Part shown: positions 53,712 through 58,931 of the stretch, piece by piece | How positions within the stretch are numbered: the stretch's first letter is position 1 | Layout: each line of letters opens with the position of its first letter | Origin: Phormidium sp. FACHB-1136 | GTDB taxonomy: Bacteria > Cyanobacteriota > Cyanobacteriia > Phormidesmidales > Phormidesmidaceae | DNA length: 58,931 nucleotides | Assembly (NCBI RefSeq): GCF_014697375.1 | Contig: NZ_JACJRS010000028.1 | Location: forward strand, 1-58,931 | Direction of reading: 5' to 3' | The notes under the pieces: generated by a model | Told to the model about the DNA's origin: nothing | The model's database searches: none | Seen by the model: the letters and a program-made list of their open reading frames with translations, nothing else | Made by a program: the position numbers and the translations under genes

Positions 53712-54365
53712 CTAATAGGCAGAACGCAAATCTCCCCGTTCGTTGCGGGCGCGTTCCTTGGCCTTGGCGGCACTTTTTTTGAGGGCTTCGAGGCGCTTGA
53801 TGTAGCGATCTCGCTGGCGCTTTTTGGGGGTTTGCTCAATCAGGGTTTTGAGGGCGCTACCGAGGCTCTTGTAGGCGTTGGGCAGGGTATAGCCAAAGCG
53901 GGTGGCAATGGCGATGGCCCGTTCGTCAGCGTCGATGCTTTCTTGTAGGGTCTTTTGGTTGTTGTTGCGCTTATACAGCCGCCAGCCGGAAAAGCCACAC
54001 AGCCCCAGGGCCAGCATCAGCAACAGCCCATCCTGCACCCATAGTTCCCCCACGGCCCCACCCAGACCAATAGCCAGGGCCGCCATTTCCCAGCCATCGC
54101 GGGGAATGGTGTCGTTTTGGATGCGGCCTACTTCGTGCCAGAACATCAGGTTGCGCTGATCGAGGGCCAGTTGCTCCCATTTCACTAGGTCGATTTGGAC
54201 TTCAACCTGGTCTTTGCCCAGCTCTTCGCAGGTGATCAGCGGTGGGCTCACATCAATAGCCGACTCCACCGTCACCCAGCTCTGGAGTTCTGGGGGCAGC
54301 AAGCTTCGTAACCGTCGCAGCTCGCCCATGTCGGCGCGGGCAGTGGAAGTGGCGTAGGAGGTCAT
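53712..54365 (-). CDS. DUF3318 family membrane protein
   Basis: A 217-residue cyanobacterial protein starting MTSYATSTARADMGELRRLR. It has the family stretch LLPPELQSWVTVESAID and WEQLALDQRNLMFWHEVGRI, then two membrane helices (about 100-135, MAALAIGLGGAVGELW and LLLMLALGLCGFSGWRLY) and a basic helical tail (KKRQRDRYIKRLEALKKSAA). Its function is unknown. The ATG at 54365 is chosen from the family start; the frame is open to 54509. Confidence 0.88.
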   Translation of the reverse strand: MTSYATSTARADMGELRRLRSLLPPELQSWVTVESAIDVSPPLITCEELGKDQVEVQIDLVKWEQLALDQRNLMFWHEVGRIQNDTIPRDGWEMAALAIGLGGAVGELWVQDGLLLMLALGLCGFSGWRLYKRNNNQKTLQESIDADERAIAIATRFGYTLPNAYKSLGSALKTLIEQTPKKRQRDRYIKRLEALKKSAAKAKERARNERGDLRSAY

Positions 54366-54748
54366 GGATGTCAGTGTTGGGTAAAACAACCGGGGGCTAA
54401 GGGCCGCAGTCTCGCAGGCTGGGCCACATGCTTCTATATTAATCTCCGCTTTGTCGATCCGACCTCGGCCTTCGCCGTAGGGGCAACCGAACCTGCGAGA
54501 TAGAGTCATCCCTATAAATCCTACCTCAAGCTCTTTTCGTCAAGGGGTAGATGAGCATTTAGACTTGTTTTCTCGGCTTTACCCTGGCCCATCGCCGAGG
54601 GGTGAGTTTGTAACGGTGTGTGAACATTAAGCTGCATGAACGACGGGGCCAGAATTGGCTAGGCCATGACCGAATGTGTTACCAGTAGGGATACTGGCGG
54701 AATGCCTGTGCTGCTTGACTGAAGCACTTTTCGGCCAATTGTTAAAAC
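54366..54748. other. Intergenic region between the DUF3318 gene and menF
   Basis: About 380 bases between divergent genes. A 6-bp perfect hairpin, CCAGTA-GGGA-TACTGG, lies at 54682-54697, some 50 bases before the menF start, and may be in its leader. No gene is supported. Confidence 0.5.
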
Positions 54749-56221
54749 GTGAATTTAAACCGCTTTAAACCCTTTGAGTTCATGCCAGTTGCTTCTTACT
54801 GCTTGCCTAGCCGCCAGGATTTACAAGCCGTTCAGCCCTTTGTTAACGAATGTTTAGGGCGAGTGGCCCAAGGGCAGGGGCCGCAGGTGGCCAGCCTCAG
54901 CTTCGCCATCCCCGCCATTGACCCGCTGTTGGCCCTAGCGCCCTTGGCCCATCGCCAGGGCTATCACCTGTATTTAGAGCAAGCTGCAACCCAGGAGGCG
55001 GTGGTGGCCTTTGGGCAGGCGGTGATGGGGCAGTTTGCCGGGAGTGATCGGTTTGTCGCCACCCAGCGGTTTATCGAAACCTGGCAGCAAAACCTGCACT
55101 GCTATCAAGATTCAGATTTGGCGGGGGTGGCCCTTGCGCCCCGGTTTTTCTGTAACTTTAGCTTTTTCTCCCAGCCGCCCCAGGGCCAGTTGGATTTTCC
55201 GGCAGCGATGGTGGTGCTGCCCCAGTGGCAGATTGTGCGCCGGGGCCGTCTCCATGCCCTCACCGTGAACCTGGTGCTGACCGCCGAGACCACCCTGGCC
55301 AGCGTGCTCAAAATCCTGGAGGATTGCCTTGCCACGGTCAAAGCCCTGCCCTACCGCTACCCTAACCCCAACGCCTCCCCCCGCTTCCTGGGGCTGGGGG
55401 AACTGACCACCTGGCCCGATGCCCAGGCCAGCCACCATTTTCAGGATTCCGTGGCCCAGGCCCTCCGCCACCTGGATCGGCAGGTGCAGAAAATCGTCTT
55501 AGCCCACGCCTTTGATATGGTGCGCGAGACGCCCTTTCAGGTGTTGCCCTCCCTGGCCAAACTGCGCCAGCGCTACCCCGACTGCTACGTGTTTGCCGTG
55601 GGCAATGGGCGAGGGACGACCTTCATGGGAGCCAGCCCCGAACGGCTGCTGAGCATTACCCAGGGCCAGTTGCTCACCGATGCCCTGGCCGGGTCTGCCC
55701 CCCGTGGTCGCAGCGCCCAGGAGGATCGGCAGTTGGCCCTGCAACTGTTGCACAGCCCCAAGGAGCAGGGAGAACACCAGCTTGTGGTCAAGTTTCTCCA
55801 TCAGCAGTTGCGCGGCTTAGGGCTGGAGCCCCACCATCCCACCCGCCCCACCCTGCTGCGGTTGTCCAACATTCAACACCTACACACCCCCATCCAGGCC
55901 GGGATGGCTGGCCCCATCCACCCGCTGCATTTGGTGGAAGCCCTGCACCCCACCCCCGCCGTGGCCGGAGTGCCCACCGCCGCCGCCTGTGAGCACATCC
56001 ACCGCTACGAACGCTTTGACCGAGGGCTCTATGCCGCGCCCCTGGGTTGGGTGGGGGCGAATGGGGACAGCGAGTTTATCGTCGGGATTCGCTCGGCGCT
56101 GATTAACGGCAACTGGGCCAGACTGTACGCCGGGGCTGGTATTGTGGCAGGATCTGACCCGGCACGGGAATGGGCGGAAATTACCCTCAAATCCCGTGCC
56201 CTGGGCGAGTCCCTGGTGTAG
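54749..56221 (+). CDS. menF: Isochorismate synthase
   Basis: A 490-residue chorismate-using enzyme that makes isochorismate, the first step toward phylloquinone (vitamin K1), the quinone of photosystem I. It starts with GTG at 54749. The C-terminal chorismate-binding half has GASPERLLSI, ALAGSAPRGRSAQEDRQLA, LHPTPAVAGVPTAAACEHI and AGAGIVAGSDPAREWAE. menD follows after 12 bases, so both are in one operon. Confidence 0.94.
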   Translation: MNLNRFKPFEFMPVASYCLPSRQDLQAVQPFVNECLGRVAQGQGPQVASLSFAIPAIDPLLALAPLAHRQGYHLYLEQAATQEAVVAFGQAVMGQFAGSDRFVATQRFIETWQQNLHCYQDSDLAGVALAPRFFCNFSFFSQPPQGQLDFPAAMVVLPQWQIVRRGRLHALTVNLVLTAETTLASVLKILEDCLATVKALPYRYPNPNASPRFLGLGELTTWPDAQASHHFQDSVAQALRHLDRQVQKIVLAHAFDMVRETPFQVLPSLAKLRQRYPDCYVFAVGNGRGTTFMGASPERLLSITQGQLLTDALAGSAPRGRSAQEDRQLALQLLHSPKEQGEHQLVVKFLHQQLRGLGLEPHHPTRPTLLRLSNIQHLHTPIQAGMAGPIHPLHLVEALHPTPAVAGVPTAAACEHIHRYERFDRGLYAAPLGWVGANGDSEFIVGIRSALINGNWARLYAGAGIVAGSDPAREWAEITLKSRALGESLV

Positions 56222-56233
56222 TGCGCGGCCTCC

Positions 56234-58162
56234 ATGACCTTTGATTTTCGCAATACCAATACCCTGTGGGCCTCAGTGCTGGTGGGCACCCTGGCCCGAT
56301 TGGGCCTGTCCACGGCGGTGATCTCCCCCGGCTCCCGCTCCACACCCTTCACCGTCGCCTTCGCCAGCCATGCCCAGATCGAGGCGATTCCCGTCCTGGA
56401 TGAACGCTCCGCTGCCTTCTTCGCCCTCGGCATCGCCAAACGCACCGGGAATCCCGTCGCCCTGGTCTGCACCTCCGGTACCGCTGGGGCCAACTATTTC
56501 CCGGCCATCATCGAAGCCAGGGAAAGCCAGGTGCCCCTCCTAGTCTTCACCGCCGACCGCCCCCCCGAACTGCGGGACTGCGCCTCCGGCCAAACCATCG
56601 ACCAACAGAAATTGTTTGGCGACTTTCCCAATGCCTACACCGAACTGGCCATCCCAGCGGCGGATCTCACCCTCCTGCGCTACCTGCGCCAAACCCTCGT
56701 GCAGGCATGGCGACAAGCCCTCTCTCCCACCCCCGGCCCCGTCCACCTGAACTGTCCCTTTCGCGATCCCCTAGCGCCTGTGAATGATGGTTCGGTGGAT
56801 GTGTTGCGAGAGGTTTTGAATCAGGACTTTTGGATGGGGTTAGTGCCGAGTGGCCTGGATGGCCCTCACCCCCTCAGTCCCCCTCTCCCAGAGGACGAGG
56901 GGGAGGCCGGAATGGCTGAGTCTTCAGTTACAGGTAAGCCTCATTCAACGACCTCCAACTCCCCTCTCCCCGTGGGAGAGGGGCCGGGGGTGAGGGCGTC
57001 TAACTCCCCTCTCCCCATGGGAGAGGGGCCGGGGGTGAGGGTCTTTTCAACTTGGCAAGCCTGTGAACGTGGCCTCATCATTGCTGGCCCTGCTCAGCCT
57101 GTAGACCCTGAGAGCTACTGTCACGCCGTCGCTAACCTAGCCCAGAGCCTTCAGTGGCCCGTGTTGGCGGAAACCCTGTCCCCCCTGCGCCACGCCGCCA
57201 AGCAAAATCCTTACTTAGTGACGACCTACGACGCCATTTTGCGCCAGGAGGCTTGGGCGGCGGATTTGCGGCCTAGTCAGGTAATTCAGCTTGGGCCGTT
57301 GCCGACGAGTAAGGTACTGCGCCAGTGGCTAGAGCGCCATAATCCTCACCGCTGGGTGATTGCTCCCTCCCACCGCAACCTCGACCCGTTGCATGGGATG
57401 ACGACCCATCTCCCGCTGACGGTGGCGGATCTGGCGGCAAACCTGACCGCAAATTTGCCGGAGAAGGGGGCGAATTTTGAACCAACATCTGATTCATCTA
57501 GCCCTAACGCGGCCTACGGGGATCTATGGCTGTCCCTAGACCGCAAGGTGCGACAACACCTGGATCAATCCCTAGGGGAAATGGCGGATCTCTTTGAAGG
57601 CAAAGTTCCCTGGCTGATGGGTCGCCACTTGCCCCAGGGCACGGCGGTGGTGATCGCCAACAGTATGCCCATCCGCGATGCAGAGTGGTTTTGGCCGCCG
57701 AACCAGCGCTACCTGCGGATTTTCTGCAACCGAGGGGCCAACGGCATCGACGGTACCCTTTCCACCGCCCTCGGCATCGCCCATCGCGGCGTGCCCACCC
57801 TTCTGCTGACGGGAGACTTGGCCCTGCTCCACGACACCAACGGCTGGCTGAACCTGCCTCGACTGCAAGGGCATTTGACCGTGGTACTGATTAACAACCA
57901 GGGCGGCGGCATTTTTGAAATGCTGCCCATTTCCCAGTTTGAGCCCCCCTTTGAGGACTTTTTTGCCACCCCTCAAACCGTAAACTGGAACCACCTCTGC
58001 GCCGCCTACGGGGTCAACTACGAGCGGATTAACACCTGGAAACAGTTACAGTCTCGCCTAGGGTTCTTGCCGTCCCATGGGGTGCGCGTTCTAGAGGTGT
58101 TTTGCGACCGCAAATTATCGACCCAAATTCGTCAAGCCCTGCTGCAAGGTCTGATTGGCTAG
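56234..58162 (+). CDS. menD: SEPHCHC synthase with an in-frame repeat insertion
   Basis: A 642-residue thiamine diphosphate enzyme that joins 2-oxoglutarate and isochorismate on the way to phylloquinone. The N-terminal domain has VISPGSRSTPF and VLDERSAAFFALG; the TPP-binding C-terminal domain has TLLLTGDLALLHDTNGWL and VLINNQGGGIFEML. Residues about 210-270 are made of family A repeat sequence (peptides like SPLPVGEGPGVR, twice) and separate the first domain from the central one. Without them the length is about 580, normal for the family. So the gene is probably active with a low-complexity loop. Confidence 0.94.
   Translation: MTFDFRNTNTLWASVLVGTLARLGLSTAVISPGSRSTPFTVAFASHAQIEAIPVLDERSAAFFALGIAKRTGNPVALVCTSGTAGANYFPAIIEARESQVPLLVFTADRPPELRDCASGQTIDQQKLFGDFPNAYTELAIPAADLTLLRYLRQTLVQAWRQALSPTPGPVHLNCPFRDPLAPVNDGSVDVLREVLNQDFWMGLVPSGLDGPHPLSPPLPEDEGEAGMAESSVTGKPHSTTSNSPLPVGEGPGVRASNSPLPMGEGPGVRVFSTWQACERGLIIAGPAQPVDPESYCHAVANLAQSLQWPVLAETLSPLRHAAKQNPYLVTTYDAILRQEAWAADLRPSQVIQLGPLPTSKVLRQWLERHNPHRWVIAPSHRNLDPLHGMTTHLPLTVADLAANLTANLPEKGANFEPTSDSSSPNAAYGDLWLSLDRKVRQHLDQSLGEMADLFEGKVPWLMGRHLPQGTAVVIANSMPIRDAEWFWPPNQRYLRIFCNRGANGIDGTLSTALGIAHRGVPTLLLTGDLALLHDTNGWLNLPRLQGHLTVVLINNQGGGIFEMLPISQFEPPFEDFFATPQTVNWNHLCAAYGVNYERINTWKQLQSRLGFLPSHGVRVLEVFCDRKLSTQIRQALLQGLIG
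56862..57045. repeat. Family A repeats inserted inside menD
   Basis: Three palindromic pieces are seen: CCCTCACCCCCTCAGTCCCC with its GAGGACGAGGGGGAGGC partner, then two nearly identical units CTCCCCTCTCCCCGTGGGAG and CTCCCCTCTCCCCATGGGAG, each followed by AGGGGCCGGGGGTGAGGG. The reading frame stays open through all three. Confidence 0.9.
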
Positions 58163-58176
58163 GCTCAAGGGTTGGG

Positions 58177-58192
58177 GCGCACCGCTGTGCGC
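58177..58192. terminator. Hairpin between convergent menD and ycf20
   Basis: GCGCAC and GTGCGC pair perfectly over a four-base loop (CGCT). It lies in the 43 bases between two convergent genes. There is no T-run, so its terminator role is only likely from position. Confidence 0.4.
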
Positions 58193-58205
58193 TCGTATAG
58201 GAGAT

Positions 58206-58559
58206 CTAGCTGCCCAGTTTGAAGGCTTCCACGATCAGGGCGTAGGTGCCGCCGAGTTTGATGCTGTTGAGGCAGTCAATCCATAGGGGCTTGGGCACTT
58301 TGCGCACCAGGGCCGGATCGCGCCAGCGGCGGCTGTAGACGAGCCAGCTAATCACCTCGGCCCCCAGTACCAAAATCAGCGACACCGTGACATCCTGAAT
58401 CGCCGCCTGTCCGGCAATGGCAGAGAGGGCCACCGCTGCAAAGTAGCCCCCCAATAGGCTAATAATTACCAAGGAAACCCGCCGCCAGGGGTTAATCAAC
58501 CACAGGCTAAGCTGGTCTCCCAACTCATCAAACAACAGGCTGAGGCGAGTACGTTGCAT
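58206..58559 (-). CDS. ycf20: Ycf20 family (DUF565) membrane protein
   Basis: A 117-residue membrane protein starting MQRTRLSLLFDELGDQLSLW. The pattern NPWRRVSLVIISLLGGYFAA and the later LVLGAEVISWLVY, with two or three helices, fit Ycf20/DUF565, found in cyanobacteria, algae and plants. In algae a Ycf20 homologue affects non-photochemical quenching; the role in cyanobacteria is open. Confidence 0.9.
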   Translation of the reverse strand: MQRTRLSLLFDELGDQLSLWLINPWRRVSLVIISLLGGYFAAVALSAIAGQAAIQDVTVSLILVLGAEVISWLVYSRRWRDPALVRKVPKPLWIDCLNSIKLGGTYALIVEAFKLGS

Positions 58560-58931
58560 GGGCGACAGCAGAACTCGGTGAAATTGGGCAAGACGCAGGC
58601 AGAACAGGCACTAGACCCGATGACCTATTCTAGAGTAGAGCGTCTGGTTGGTATTCTCCCCAGCACCCCGGTCAGCCGTGAAGATCCAGGCTGCACTCAG
58701 CATAGCCCACAGCTTCTACGTAAAAGGTTTGTCGCCCAACGATATCGAGCAGGCTACTCACTCATGAGGGGGAAGCGCTCCGGGTGTTGGATGATGTTAG
58801 GGGAAAGATCGATGTTCCCGTGAACAACACTCCGGACAGATTTAGGAGGCTGTGATCCCAGTCTATGCGGCGATAACCCCGTAGTTCAGGAGGGTCTGGT
58901 AGTTGGGATGGGATTGAATCAAAGTTGGCTC
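58560..58931. other. Right-edge region without a supported gene
   Basis: No intact gene is supported. Plus-strand pieces in two frames (AHSFYVKGLSPNDIEQATHS, then EALRVLDDVRGKIDVPVNNT) might be a small gene broken by a frameshift near 58760. On the minus strand a frame entering from the edge ends at 58863 with HPNYQTLLNYGVIAA, perhaps the C-terminus of a gene outside the window. Neither can be named. Confidence 0.35.

Noticed and set aside
53712..54509. Longer start for the DUF3318 gene
   Set aside because: The extra 48 residues are unlike the family, and the ATG at 54365 starts the conserved part.
58554..58823. Plus-strand frame of 89 codons at the right end
   Set aside because: It overlaps the start of ycf20, has no family resemblance, and other frames here look at least as gene-like; treated as unresolved.
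1..58931. tRNA, rRNA and riboswitch signals
   Set aside because: I looked in the intergenic spaces for T-loop-like and known riboswitch patterns and found none that I could defend by eye; a covariance-model scan would be needed to exclude them.

Overview
The window comes from a cyanobacterium with moderately high GC content, probably a filamentous one. It carries ndhH, psaM, petM, ycf39, ycf20, the menF-menD pair of phylloquinone synthesis, a PEP-CTERM protein, DUF4327 and DUF3318 proteins, and an HpsA-type pilin-like protein of the kind linked to motile filaments (hormogonia). Species assignment is not possible from the sequence alone. No rRNA, tRNA or CRISPR array was seen.

Layout. 0-10 kb: the edge of a probable insertion sequence; hpsA; a divergent MASE1-PAS-GAF-PAS-GGDEF-EAL cyclic-di-GMP protein; a GNAT acetyltransferase; a tandem ACT protein followed by an alpha/beta hydrolase. 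10.4-17.3 kb: a minus-strand block of stress-type genes (small membrane proteins, GlsB/YeaQ, lmo0937-type, three CsbD-like proteins of which two have export signals, a BON lipoprotein, a YflT-like protein, a sterol-desaturase-like enzyme and a PRC-barrel protein with 22-residue repeats). 17.4-19.7 kb: a NACHT NTPase with an N-terminal HTH-like region, a candidate defence gene. 20-29 kb: aat, a cobD-like gene overlapping an orphan ABC ATPase, HU, a double CDGSH protein, a divergent pirin/LysR pair around a 23-bp palindrome, an aspartoacylase-like protein and NurA.

29-37 kb: a very large hybrid kinase (CBS, PAS, cyanobacteriochrome-like GAF, HisKA, HATPase, REC) divergent from a membrane GGDEF-EAL protein, suggesting a light-to-c-di-GMP circuit. 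37-45 kb: ndhH, an AAA-WD40 protein with 14 WD repeats, a PEP-CTERM protein, two membrane proteins of unknown role and cbiT. 45-58.6 kb: ubiX-rnr, phoU, psaM, ycf39-petM, pdxA, DUF4327, DUF72, DUF3318, menF-menD and ycf20. The RNase R lacks one expected metal-binding Asp, and menD carries an in-frame insertion made of a dispersed repeat.

Two families of dispersed palindromic repeats are spread over the window. One (core CCCTCACCC...GGGTGAGGG, or the related GGGGATC/AAGGGGGATTTAGGGGG form) occurs in five places, once inside menD. The other (about 70 bp, with GGGCGAGGTCTCCTCGCCC at its heart) occurs three times. Four short genes were found by reading the intergenic regions: psaM, petM, an lmo0937-type gene and a 55-residue membrane protein gene.
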